NCBI GenBank assembly: GCA_041484195.1
Contig: JBGPHC010000010.1
Coordinates: forward strand, 62,001-126,000
Direction: 5' to 3'
DNA: 64,000 nucleotides
Origin: PSRI01 sp041484195
Lineage (GTDB): Bacteria > Bacteroidota > Bacteroidia > Chitinophagales > Chitinophagaceae
The translations under genes were made by a program, and so were the position numbers. Position 1 is the stretch's first letter. Every line of letters begins with the position of its first letter. Below the pieces are notes generated by a model. The model searched no databases and was not told the DNA's origin. It was given only the letters and a program-made list of their open reading frames with translations. Below, piece by piece: positions 53,413-63,081 of the stretch.

Positions 53413-54516
53413 CTACACATCCATACGGTGACTGACTGATGAACTTTTCAATAAGTCGCTGTAGTTTTCAGCCACCTTTTCCCAGCTAAAATCCATCGAT
53501 TTTTGGCGTGAAGCAACAGACCGGATTTTCTTCAATTTTTCATCCTGGCAATTTTCAATGAATCTTATTATTCCTTCTCTGTCTTCAGGATCAATGCAAG
53601 CGCCAAATATTTCATCAATTATTTCATTGAATGGCGGATAGCCGGAGGTAAGGATTGGAAGCCCGCAGGCCATTGCTTCAAGAATCGAAATGGCAAAAGC
53701 CTCCCCTTTACTCAACAGGCAAAAAAGATCATACTGAGGTAGTATTTCATACAGGTTATTGATGGGTGAATTTATGAATACCACATTTTCCAAACTATAC
53801 TCACGGACCAGCTTCTGTAGGTGATACTTATAGGGACCTTCTCCAAAAATGTCATACCTAATTCCCTGCCGCAGATTTTCATCCATATTTCCAAGAACAG
53901 AAATCAGATACTGTAGGCCTTTTCTTTCTTCAAGTGCCGCGGCTGATATAATCCGAAATGACTTTTCAACCAGTGTAGACGCATTTCCCACTGGTCTGAA
54001 GAGGTCGGTATCCACGCCGCTTAATATAACCGTTATTCTTCTGTCCCTGATGTATGGGATTGCTTCCTGTTTCACCGTTTGCGATACGGCTACAAATTCT
54101 AAATTTGCAAACTTCTTCAACAGGCTTTCAACGTAGAGATACCTATTCCGGATTTGGGAAGCAGGACTATGAAGTATGTATATAAATTTTCGACCCGATG
54201 GAAGCCTATTCTCTCCCTGATATAAAAAATTTAGAAAAATATAGTCCGGATCGTCCACCCTTGTCCACAGACGGTAAAGAATACCTGCTGCCAGGGATTG
54301 AAAATATCTTATTCCTGGTACTCTTCTGATCCTGATTCCTTCATTCCATTTCCCCCAATCCACCTTTGCCTTAGCTCCTGCCCAAGTGTATACTGTAATT
54401 GAGAAACCCTTTTCTGCTAATGCATTGGCGAGGGAATATGTGAAGCGCTCGATGCCCCTGTGAAGACGAAACTGAAAAGGGCTTATGAATATAATTTTCA
54501 ATGGATCCTCCACCAT
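53413..54516 (-). CDS. Glycosyltransferase family 4
   Basis: A 367-residue GT-B transferase: ISPFQFRLHRGIERFTYSLANAL at the acceptor end and KGEAFAISILEAMACGLPILTSG (Glu-x7-Glu) at the donor end. The first base overlaps the last base of the Wzt gene (ATGA-type junction), so the two are translationally coupled. It may therefore act directly with the exporter. Confidence 0.9.
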   Translation of the reverse strand: MVEDPLKIIFISPFQFRLHRGIERFTYSLANALAEKGFSITVYTWAGAKAKVDWGKWNEGIRIRRVPGIRYFQSLAAGILYRLWTRVDDPDYIFLNFLYQGENRLPSGRKFIYILHSPASQIRNRYLYVESLLKKFANLEFVAVSQTVKQEAIPYIRDRRITVILSGVDTDLFRPVGNASTLVEKSFRIISAAALEERKGLQYLISVLGNMDENLRQGIRYDIFGEGPYKYHLQKLVREYSLENVVFINSPINNLYEILPQYDLFCLLSKGEAFAISILEAMACGLPILTSGYPPFNEIIDEIFGACIDPEDREGIIRFIENCQDEKLKKIRSVASRQKSMDFSWEKVAENYSDLLKSSSVSHRMDV

Positions 54517-55817
54517 TATATGGCCAAACTTTTTGATAAGGGGTCATGAATTTTCCAATCCTGGCGGACTAACACCCCCTCACTTCCATGACCATTGTTA
54601 TAAGGCTGTTTATAATGTCCCCCATTAGCTACCTCGAAAAAAAATGCATCTCTGACTCCATCACAAAATTTTCCATTGGCATACAGATTCACATCTAACC
54701 GGTATTTGCCAGACAATAACGGGAAATTTGCAATCTTACATTCCATGATCCCCGCCTGCGGTATACCATTTAATTTCCTGCAATCAACTTTTTCGTGCAA
54801 AGGAGTAATAAATCTTCTGGAATGGCCAAAAATATCTATGCCTATTTCCAGTTGATTCAATTGGTCAAAGTTGATTGACTTATATGATATTAGAAAAGAG
54901 ATTTCAGATCCGGACAGGACCAAAGGAACTGCCCGACTGGAATCATTGTCGATTAGGGATATATCAGTCAGCATGACTTCTCCCCTTCCGGTTCTATCCT
55001 TTCTTTCATGCAAAACCGTGGTTTCACCATCTTTTAATTCCAGGTATTCCTGCACTACAGTAGTTGAATTCCCATCTTTAACAATTGCCCCATTTTTTAA
55101 AAGAATAGCCCGTTTGCACAGATTTTGAACGGCATTCAGATCATGACTTACAAACAATACAGTTCTGCCTTGTGATGCCACATTCCCCATGGTACCAAGG
55201 CATTTCTTCTGAAATTCAGAGTCCCCAACAGCCAGGACTTCATCTACAATAATTATTTCCTGCTCCATGAATGCGGCCACGGCAAATCCCAGTCTTACTT
55301 TCATGCCAGAAGAATAGAACTTCAGATTGGTATCAATATGTCTCTCCACTCCGCTATAATCGATGATCTGATCCAGTTTCCTGTCAATTTCATTTTTTGT
55401 CATCCCAAGTATGGTTCCATTCATGTAAATATTGTCACGCCCGGTTAATTCAGGATGAAAGCCTGTACCCACTTCGAGTAAAGAGGAGATGCGCCCCCTG
55501 ACTCTGGCTTGGCCAAAACTTGGCTCTGCGATCCGGCTCAATATTTTAAGTAAAGTTGATTTCCCTGCCCCATTGGGCCCTACTATGCCAATAGCTTCAC
55601 CTTTATTCACCTGAAAGGAAATATTATTCAGCGCCCAAAATATGTTCTTATCATTCAGGTTGTTGAATTTCCCAAGCCCCCTGAGCTTCTTGAAATTTCT
55701 GACTGGAGACTTGACGAAAGAAATGGCTGAACCAAAAAGAGTGTCCGCTCTATGGTTCCTAATTCCAAGGCGGTACAATTTCGAAAGACTTTCAACCTTA
55801 ATTGCCCAATCACTCAT
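54516..55817 (-). CDS. wzt: Polysaccharide ABC exporter ATPase with carbohydrate-binding domain (Wzt)
   Basis: A 433-residue ATPase. Walker A GPNGAGKST (80-88), signature SSGMK (168-172), Walker B IIIVDE (187-192). From about 270 onward a beta-rich domain follows (SFLISYKSINFDQLNQLEI, LLSGKYRLDVNLY), the Wzt C-terminal domain that reads the finished polymer before export. The N-terminal extension of about 60 residues before the first beta strand is typical of this transporter type. It forms an operon pair with the permease 18 bases upstream. Confidence 0.95.
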   Translation of the reverse strand: MSDWAIKVESLSKLYRLGIRNHRADTLFGSAISFVKSPVRNFKKLRGLGKFNNLNDKNIFWALNNISFQVNKGEAIGIVGPNGAGKSTLLKILSRIAEPSFGQARVRGRISSLLEVGTGFHPELTGRDNIYMNGTILGMTKNEIDRKLDQIIDYSGVERHIDTNLKFYSSGMKVRLGFAVAAFMEQEIIIVDEVLAVGDSEFQKKCLGTMGNVASQGRTVLFVSHDLNAVQNLCKRAILLKNGAIVKDGNSTTVVQEYLELKDGETTVLHERKDRTGRGEVMLTDISLIDNDSSRAVPLVLSGSEISFLISYKSINFDQLNQLEIGIDIFGHSRRFITPLHEKVDCRKLNGIPQAGIMECKIANFPLLSGKYRLDVNLYANGKFCDGVRDAFFFEVANGGHYKQPYNNGHGSEGVLVRQDWKIHDPLSKSLAI

Positions 55818-55835
55818 AGTATATGCTTTCAGTTT

Positions 55836-56666
55836 TTAAACCACATCGGCAAAGATGCTTTCTTTATGCCTGAAATAGGCTGTACTAAAAATTAGCATGA
55901 CAGTTGATACAAGACAAGCCATTATTATCCATTCCCAAGGCATGGGAAGATTCAGAAATGCGGCTCTAAACCCTTCTATTACTCCCACCATAGGATTGAG
56001 GGCATACCAGTGTTGCCAGGCTTTGGGAACGCTGTAACTGCTGTAAACAACCGGTGTCGTGTACATGAATAACTGCAACAGAAAATTCATGGCATGTTTA
56101 ACATCACGGTATTGAACTGCCATGGCTGAAAACAAAACACACAGACTTATGGAGGTGATAAATAATATTAGCAGGAGCAATGGCAGGACCAATAAATTCC
56201 AACCGGGAACTCTGCCGTGTATAATCAATAGTGGAATTAGGATCACAAACCCAATGCACAAATCCAGCGTTCTGGCTATGGCTGCCGAGACCGGAATGAA
56301 AATCCTGGGGAAATAGACTTTGGTGATCAGGGTAGCATTATTAACCAGGCTTGTAGATGCGTCATTGACAGAACCTGAAAAATAAGTCCAGGGAAGCATC
56401 GCCAAATAGCTGAACAGGATATAGGGAATGCCATTTGAATTAACCCGCACCAGCTTTCCAAAAATAATTGTAAATACCAGAGCCGTAGATAAAGGCTGAA
56501 TTATGGCCCAACTTACTCCTAGAATACTCTGCGCATATTTTGCCCTTACTTCGCGAACTGTCAAAAAAAATAACAAATCCCGATGGAATATCAATTCATT
56601 CCAATTGATCGAAATCCATCCCTTAGATTTCCTGATAACCGTTTCATTAGTCTTAAGGTCAAACAT
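55836..56666 (-). CDS. wzm: Polysaccharide ABC exporter permease (Wzm/TagG)
   Basis: A 276-residue inner membrane protein of the ABC-2 type with six spans. Its N-terminus DLLFFLTVREVRAKYAQSILGVSWAIIQPL and the later YRDVKHAMNFLLQLFMYTTPVVY are signatures of the O-antigen and teichoic acid exporters. It forms the channel for lipid-linked polymer with the Wzt ATPase. Confidence 0.95.
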   Translation of the reverse strand: MFDLKTNETVIRKSKGWISINWNELIFHRDLLFFLTVREVRAKYAQSILGVSWAIIQPLSTALVFTIIFGKLVRVNSNGIPYILFSYLAMLPWTYFSGSVNDASTSLVNNATLITKVYFPRIFIPVSAAIARTLDLCIGFVILIPLLIIHGRVPGWNLLVLPLLLLILFITSISLCVLFSAMAVQYRDVKHAMNFLLQLFMYTTPVVYSSYSVPKAWQHWYALNPMVGVIEGFRAAFLNLPMPWEWIIMACLVSTVMLIFSTAYFRHKESIFADVV

Positions 56667-56721
56667 CTGCTAGCATGTTATTCTATCATACGGTCTCTAA
56701 CCAAACCGGCACTTTCACCCT

Positions 56722-59097
56722 TCAATTCTCGCTTAGCCTATTGGCAAATTTGCTGCCCTTCTTGTGTGAATAAAGATTATTGTTCCTGTATTTGTAGGTA
56801 TTATATCCGTATCCATTCCAATTTTGCATACCGGCCATCCTTCTGATTTTGATTCCATTGAAGACGAGATTCATATTTGGCAATTTTCCACTCTCGTAAG
56901 TTTGGTTGATGAACTTCAAAAAATTTCTCCGGGTATAATTCTGGCGCAAAACATATAAAGTAACATGGGCGTAGTCGGCCAGAATTTTAGAATCAGTAGT
57001 CAAGCCCAGGCAAGGTGAATCCATTATTATAATATCAAATTCATTTTTCAAATGCTCTATCAAAGCAGGAAGCCTGCCATTCAGGATCAATTCAGCAGGA
57101 TTTTCCGGCATAGTTCCAGCGGGCAATACCCAGAGGTTAGGCTGTCCGGGACAGGCCTTGATAATTTCTTCCGTAGAAGCCTCACCTTTTAAATAATCAG
57201 TGATGCCTGGTTCCTGGACAATATCCAATTTATGACTGATTTTGGGGTTGTATAGATCGAATTCAAGTAATGCAACCTTCTTACCCGTTATTGCCAAACT
57301 GATACTAAGGTTTAATGAAATGAAACTCTTCCCCTCTTTTGGTATGAAGGAAGTCAACAATAACACTTTACCCCTTCCACCTGTATCATTCCCAATATAG
57401 CTGAGATTGGTCCTCAATTCACGGAATTGCTCAGCGATTAATGATCGTTCTCCTGAACCAATTACGACTGTGCTCGGGCCTGTCTTTTGGTAAACAATTT
57501 CTCCAATCACGGGTGCATAAGCATACGAATCGATTTCAGACCGGTATAAGATCCTACTGCTGCGAAACTCCCTCCGATACACCCAAAAAGAAGCCAGGAA
57601 TAAGGAAGCCAGGATGCCATAAGAATATATAACCCAGGGTTTAGGTTTAGTTAATCCATTGCTTGCAGGACTTTCAATCATCCTGAAATTTGGAGTCAAT
57701 GCAGAAATGGCAATTGCTTTTTCTTCACGCTTTTGCAATAGATAGGTATATATATCATTCTTGATAGCTCTTTGGCGGCTAATATCCAGGAGTTCCCTCT
57801 CCTTTCCCGGAATGCTTTTTAGGGAATTATCATAATTTGAATTGTTGGCCTGCAAGGAATTCCGGGAAGTCAAAAGACTACTCTTCAGATTGGCTACGCT
57901 TTGTAGTATACTGGGTTTCAATTGATCAATCCGCTCCTCAAGAACCTTTGCCATGGGATTATCTAATCCAGATAATTTCCTGATTTTTTGCAGATCAAAC
58001 TCATCCTGAAAAAGCTGGTTGAGTAAACTTACCAATACCTGGTCGGAAAGACCCAATGTGGCAGGTATCGGGTCGGAACTCTTGTTGCGTTGAGATACAT
58101 ACTTCTCAATCTGTTGCAAAACGCTCAATTGAATATCTATCTCGCTTAGCTTTTTGTCATTATCCTTTACCTGTTCCAGGAAATTTTGGCCTTCTTTAGC
58201 CAGGTCAGTGATTTTGGCTCCGGATTTATACTCCTGAAGCTCCTTTTCAACATTATTCACATCTTCCGAAATGATTTTTAACCGCTCATCTATAAATCCC
58301 AGCGAATTCGAAAGAACTTTTTTATTATACGACATATTGAATGAGCTATAAGCATCGATCAAAGAACTTATGATCTGCACTCCTCTCTCGGGGATCTCAT
58401 CAATCAGGCTGATATCCAGAATGGCCGACTGTTTATTGATCGGTGCAACCTTTAGGCGATTTTTAGATAAGTCCACCGCAACATCGTTCATTGGCCTTAT
58501 CTTCAAGAATAGCTTGTTCTCATGTCCGCTTTCATTCCTGTTAATATGCCAAATTGCATTTCCAAAAAAAGTGCTGATGAGTGTATCAGCAGGGTACAAT
58601 CGCCCTTTAAACTGCACTTTATTTTGATCAGGAAAAGTGGTAACAAATCCCTCTATCGTGGAATCAAGGGGATTTGAGGGCTCAAGAGTCAACTCCACCG
58701 GAAGGTTGTTCATGAGATATTTAGTCTGGATTCCATTCCTATAAGTCCATTGAATATTCAATTTCATTTTTTGGACGACTTCCATTAGCAAATCCTTCGA
58801 CTGAAGTATTTCAATTTGTTCTTCGGTTTCCATCTGTTCTCCACGGCTGTCCACGTGAATAGTCTGGATTATATTACTATTTTTTTCCTGGGCGTTATCC
58901 ATTACGACCATCCTTGCCTTGGCTTCATAATAGCGTGTGGCATACCGTAAGTAAGTGTATGCTCCAGCAATCCCTAACAAAAGAATGACCAAAATAATTG
59001 GCCAATGCGACCCTATCCGGGAAAAATTACGCCCCAATTGATGACTATTTTCCTCCGGATCCGGATGGTAGCCGTTTGTTAATATCTTTGTTTCCAC
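56722..59097 (-). CDS. BY-kinase/chain-length determinant fusion (Wzc-like)
   Basis: A 791-residue inner membrane tyrosine kinase. Spans at about 34-52 and 487-507 enclose a long periplasmic Wzz-type region with coiled coil at about 270-330 and 390-460. The kinase has Walker A SFIPKEGKS (583-591), Walker A' region LLEFDLYNP (610-618), and Walker B DIIIMD (688-693). The C-terminus is tyrosine-rich: Tyr763, 765, 768, 770 and 776. In Walker A' the usual Asp-x-Asp-x-Arg is altered to Glu-x-Asp-x-Tyr. It sets chain length and works with the Wza-like lipoprotein 4 bases upstream. No Wzb phosphatase gene is in the locus. Confidence 0.93.
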   Translation of the reverse strand: METKILTNGYHPDPEENSHQLGRNFSRIGSHWPIILVILLLGIAGAYTYLRYATRYYEAKARMVVMDNAQEKNSNIIQTIHVDSRGEQMETEEQIEILQSKDLLMEVVQKMKLNIQWTYRNGIQTKYLMNNLPVELTLEPSNPLDSTIEGFVTTFPDQNKVQFKGRLYPADTLISTFFGNAIWHINRNESGHENKLFLKIRPMNDVAVDLSKNRLKVAPINKQSAILDISLIDEIPERGVQIISSLIDAYSSFNMSYNKKVLSNSLGFIDERLKIISEDVNNVEKELQEYKSGAKITDLAKEGQNFLEQVKDNDKKLSEIDIQLSVLQQIEKYVSQRNKSSDPIPATLGLSDQVLVSLLNQLFQDEFDLQKIRKLSGLDNPMAKVLEERIDQLKPSILQSVANLKSSLLTSRNSLQANNSNYDNSLKSIPGKERELLDISRQRAIKNDIYTYLLQKREEKAIAISALTPNFRMIESPASNGLTKPKPWVIYSYGILASLFLASFWVYRREFRSSRILYRSEIDSYAYAPVIGEIVYQKTGPSTVVIGSGERSLIAEQFRELRTNLSYIGNDTGGRGKVLLLTSFIPKEGKSFISLNLSISLAITGKKVALLEFDLYNPKISHKLDIVQEPGITDYLKGEASTEEIIKACPGQPNLWVLPAGTMPENPAELILNGRLPALIEHLKNEFDIIIMDSPCLGLTTDSKILADYAHVTLYVLRQNYTRRNFLKFINQTYESGKLPNMNLVFNGIKIRRMAGMQNWNGYGYNTYKYRNNNLYSHKKGSKFANRLSEN

Positions 59098-59101
59098 CGT
59101 C

Positions 59102-59893
59102 TTATTTTTTAGAGAGAAGAATAATATTGATAATTGTCAGAACTACCGATAAGCTGCCTGCCATGAGAGTCATGTAATTTGGGAAACGTTCCCGCGGCAA
59201 AAAACTGGAAGGTGTGGGTTCCACGTAAATGACATCATTCGTCTTGAGATAGAAATAGGGTGAGTTAAAAATCTCTTTGGATAATAGGTTTACCCGGCCA
59301 AAATTCCGTACACCATTGTACTCTCTAACCACCAGTACATTGTTCCTTTTCCCTGTAATACTCAAGTCTCCTGCCAATCCAAGAGCCTCCAGTATTGTTA
59401 TGCGTTCGTTGGGAATTGCAAATGTTCCTGGCTTATTTACAGCCCCCATAACAGATACACGGTAATTTAGAAAACGAACATTAACAACCGGGTTTTTGGT
59501 ATATGCTTTGAATTTCTCTGTCAGTTCATTTTCCAATTCCAGACGGGTGAGTCCTTCTACTTTTATCTTGTCTAAATAGGGCAATTTTATGGTGCCATCA
59601 CCCTCAACCAAATATCCGAGAACAGGAGTGCCCAAATTGGAAGGGAGGTTTGCTACGCTGTTTCCGGGAATAATCCCACTCGAAGAGTTGAGAGCAACCA
59701 GATCCTCCACATTCGATCCCCCTATTAATATGCTGAGCTGATCATTCTTTTGAATTGGGGTTTCAAAAACGCTTTTAGCTTTTGAAAGGCTCCCTGCGGA
59801 ACTATCCTTCAAATCATATAGGTAAACAATTTTTCTAGATCCCGTACAAGAAGATATTTCAAAGAATAAAATAAGCCAGGCAATCATCCTCAT
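59102..59893 (-). CDS. Outer membrane polysaccharide export lipoprotein (Wza-like)
   Basis: A 263-residue lipoprotein. Signal MRMIAWLILFFEISSC with lipobox ISSC (Cys16). Then the PES domain (FETPIQKNDQLSILIGG, GTIKLPYLDKIKVEGLTRLELENEL) and an SLBB domain (VNVRFLNYRVSVMGAVNKPGTFAIPNERITILEALGLAG). It ends with a hydrophobic helix (TLMAGSLSVVLTIINIILLSKK) that could cross a membrane. It forms the export pore. It is shorter than E. coli Wza. An upstream ATG at 59959 is possible but gives no better signal. Confidence 0.92.
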   Translation of the reverse strand: MRMIAWLILFFEISSCTGSRKIVYLYDLKDSSAGSLSKAKSVFETPIQKNDQLSILIGGSNVEDLVALNSSSGIIPGNSVANLPSNLGTPVLGYLVEGDGTIKLPYLDKIKVEGLTRLELENELTEKFKAYTKNPVVNVRFLNYRVSVMGAVNKPGTFAIPNERITILEALGLAGDLSITGKRNNVLVVREYNGVRNFGRVNLLSKEIFNSPYFYLKTNDVIYVEPTPSSFLPRERFPNYMTLMAGSLSVVLTIINIILLSKK

Positions 59894-60142
59894 AAAAAAC
59901 TTCAATCCGGAAATAATACTTTGTTTCGTATCATAGTTGGAAGTTGCAGTGAAATCCATAAAGATTATTTTTGATTATTTCTTGTAGCTAAGGAAAAATT
60001 TTCTCTAATTAGGAGATATTCAGAACAATATCTGGAATCAGCTAAGTAGTTTTTATGGAACTTAGGCTTCACTCTTTTGAATCTTCACCACAATTCGAAC
60101 TAACACTGATTCCATTCTGCTCACGAAATAAGATCAAAAGGG

Positions 60143-60652
60143 TCAAGTCTGAATTGCTGAAATGGGGAAATTGGCAGTAAGCACGAAGCCAAGGCTCTCA
60201 ATCACCACTTTAACCCTGTTGCCATAAATTTCATGAACATGACCAATATGGTTGATGAATGAACCCCTAATTATTTTTACTTTTTGATTCAGAGCCACAC
60301 TCTGCTTTTCTACCACAACTTCTATATTGTCATACAGGAAATTTCTGATCATTTCTATTTCTTCGTCCTTAATCCGGGCGGGTTTGCCAAGCCAGTAAAC
60401 ATAGTTCAAAACCCCCGCCACATCCATCACCTTCCATTTGTCGTTTTCGGATACCTTCACAAATACATAAGATTTGAACAAAGGCTCAAAAACAATTTTT
60501 TTGCGATCATTCCATTGCCTGATTGTCTTATTTAGTGGGCAGTAATTGCAAATATTCCTGGCTGAAAGCAAAGCGGCTACTTTTTTCTCCCAGCGGGGTT
60601 TAGTATACACAGCATACCAGACCAGAGAATCATTTGGGACCAATTTATTCAA
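60143..60652 (-). CDS. UpxY-type transcription antiterminator (NusG/RfaH family)
   Basis: A 169-residue NusG paralogue. The N-terminal NGN domain has WYAVYTKPRWEKKVAALL and PLFKSYVFVKV; the C-terminal KOW domain follows (VKIIRGSFINHIGHVHEIYGNRVKVVIESLG). In B. fragilis UpxY proteins keep RNA polymerase elongating through long capsule operons. Being first in the locus matches that role. The start is TTG at 60652, since an in-frame stop lies 15 bases upstream and there is no early ATG. The next gene is about 250 bases downstream, possibly with a leader. Confidence 0.92.
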   Translation of the reverse strand: MNKLVPNDSLVWYAVYTKPRWEKKVAALLSARNICNYCPLNKTIRQWNDRKKIVFEPLFKSYVFVKVSENDKWKVMDVAGVLNYVYWLGKPARIKDEEIEMIRNFLYDNIEVVVEKQSVALNQKVKIIRGSFINHIGHVHEIYGNRVKVVIESLGFVLTANFPISAIQT

Positions 60653-61273
60653 ATTTGTAAAAATTTAATAAACGGAAATGCATTGGGTATGGACCTGATA
60701 GAAGAGGGTAATGGAGATGGCACAAAGCTTCGCTTAACCTGAGTAACAAGTATGCCGAATATTGCAAGTCTTAAGCATCATTTTAAACATGCTGACAAGC
60801 CCTATCCGTTTGTCATACTTTTAGGTTCAGTTATTCAAACTGCCTATACTCAGATATATGGGGATGAAACAGACCTTCTCTTTCCAAAGAAAACATTAAA
60901 CTATATCCTTATCAGTCGTTGACAAGTAATCTACTTGATCTTCCTAAAGGAATATCAAAGGATATTAGGAGAAGGAAAATTTGGATTTAATACCCGGCGT
61001 AAAATAGTGACATTAGAAAATTTGGTATAAGTATACCATCAGGACGAACATGGGAAATCGGATCTGAAGACTATAAACCTACAAAAAATTAATCAGAATT
61101 GCAAAATGAAGTGTATTTATATAGGAATTTTTAGAGCACAAAGAAGGGAATTAGAGATCATTCACGGAAAACCGGAAGATGACTCGTAATTCCCCTCATG
61201 CAAACTGCAGATTTTACCTGCGTCCTAATTCTAACTTCTTAATTATTAGCGTCTATTTCCGAAATTCCTCCAT
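60653..61273. other. Non-coding or degraded region, 621 bases
   Basis: No intact gene above 60 codons. On the plus strand several short frames follow one another: 60752-60922 (56 codons, ATG), then in another frame SLTSNLLDLPKGISKDI up to a TAA at 60988, then in the same frame NSDIRKFGISIPSGRTWEIG up to a stop near 61090, then 61106-61189 (27 codons). These may be remnants of a decayed gene. The UpxY promoter should also lie here. Confidence 0.4.
60752..61089 (+). pseudogene. Possible decayed gene remnant
   Basis: Protein-like pieces appear in order on the plus strand: about 56 residues (with YPFVILLGSVIQTAYTQIY and DLLFPKKTLNYILI), then, after a change of frame, LDLPKGISKDIRRRK, two stop codons, and FGISIPSGRTWEIGSEDY. 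I cannot name a family, so this is a weak call based only on residue make-up and order. Confidence 0.25.
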
Positions 61274-62839
61274 CTAAAATCCCCTTTGATTCCCCCTTGG
61301 TTTCGGCAATTCTTTTCTGGGTAATTTTTCATCCCTCATAGCCGCGTCGTACACGAATGCCGCTACAATGGTTGCGGCCTGCATCAGGTCTTCAGCCGAC
61401 AAATGATCATAAGAGTCCATATTCGTATGATGCGTGCGGGTACCATATTCCAGCGGATCCTGAATGAACTGGAATCCAGGCAATCCTACTGCGTCAAAAG
61501 AAAGGTGATCAGTCCCGCCTGTATTGTTAATGGTAACTGTAGTTGCTCCCAGGTCTTTGAATGGCTCAAGCCATTGCTGGAAAATGGATCTGCAAGCCTC
61601 ATTCCCCTGCAAATAAACGCCCCTGATTTTTCCCGAACCATTGTCCAGGTTAAAATAAGAAGCGAATTTCGCGTGATCAGGCAATAATTGCATGGTAGCA
61701 GGATCACCAAAATGATTCTTTACATAATTCCTTGATCCGAAAAGACCCTGCTCTTCACCGCTCCAAAGTGCAATCCGAATGGTCCTCCTGGGTTTTATTC
61801 CAAGTGCTTTCAGGATACGGACAGCTTCTAACATCACCGCGCAACCCGCTGCATTATCTGTAGCTCCGGTGGCGCCCTGCCAGCTATCGAGGTGTCCGCC
61901 AAGCATTACCAATTCATCTTTCAATTTCTTATCGGTTCCCTTAATTTCGCCAACTACATTGTAACCTTTCAGATCGTCGGTGATGAATCTTGTCTTGACA
62001 TCCATCTCAATTTTCACAGGAATACCGGCATGGAGTAGCCGAACAATGGTCATATAATCCTCAAATGCTATTACGACATCGGTAAAATTTTCCGGGGAAT
62101 TTGCTGCGAATGCTCCTCCTCCCTGTACAAACAAAGTGCCATCACGGCCACGGGGACTGGTGCTTAGCATGGCGATGGCTCCTTCTTTCTCTGCCATATC
62201 CCTGAGTGCATTTACAATCCGGAAGCTGCCTTGGCGCTGGAATTGTTCCCTCCTCCTGCGCATGGCTGCGGTATCCGGGGGAGCAGGCACATTGTCCGCC
62301 ATTTTTTTCTAATCTGCATCTGTATAACGTTCCGCATCAGCCTTGAAATCCGGCTTTAGGGTATCCATCCTGTTTTGGATTATTATCTTGCCCTGAAGTT
62401 TTCCCTGGTATTGTATAAGATCCACAGAGTCTTTTGCATCTATCAGGATCACTTCAGCATTTTGCAGGCCATTGGTGCCCTTGCACCACACTTTTGGAAA
62501 GGCTATCATTGGCTTATAGTAGGGTGCAGCAATGGCCATATAACTCTTTTGCAATTCCCACCCTTTTCCAAATTCACCCCAAGGTTCCAATGCAGCATTT
62601 TCCAGACCCCACTCGGAGAGTCTATTCTTTGCCCAATTGGAGGCCCTGGTAAATCCGGGTGAAACCGTAACGCGGGAGCCGCTGACATCTGTCAGGTGAA
62701 ACGCATTGTCCATGACCTGGGAATGATTGAGTCCCTCATCACGAATCTTCTGCATCATGCCCAAATCAATTTTTTCCTGGGCAATTACGGAGAGGAATGG
62801 GAATAGCAGAACAATCAGAATCAGTCTTGTTTTTCTCAT
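61274..62839 (-). pseudogene. M28-family metallopeptidase interrupted by an in-frame stop
   Basis: 522 codons in one frame, broken by a single TAG at codon 177 (62309-62311). Before it: signal peptide (LLFPFLSVIAQ) and a PA-like domain; the last residues are ERYTDAD. After it: KKMADNVPAPPD and the full catalytic domain, with zinc ligands in MLGGHLDSWQG, ATDNAAGCAV, WSGEEQGLFGS, and HLSF near the end. The family has a leucine-like residue at the break; TTG to TAG would be one base change. A downstream ATG at 62302 could restart translation but would lack the signal peptide. An assembly error is also possible. Confidence 0.88.
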
Positions 62840-63081
62840 GTTTTTGGTTTTTTTCAGGTATTAAAGTAAATTATTTTCAGTCCCCGGCATGGATAAACTA
62901 ATGATTAATGGGAAATAGAATGTATGAATGGCGCGACTATGCCAAAATGCAGGACTGCAAATTTTCTTGTTTTCAGTGGCCCTCCCACGATGGATTCTAT
63001 AGCAGAAATAGAAGCTTTTTGAATATTGTATGAGCTGCATGTGACTATATATACTCAAAAAGCTATTCGGGCCGGTGATTG

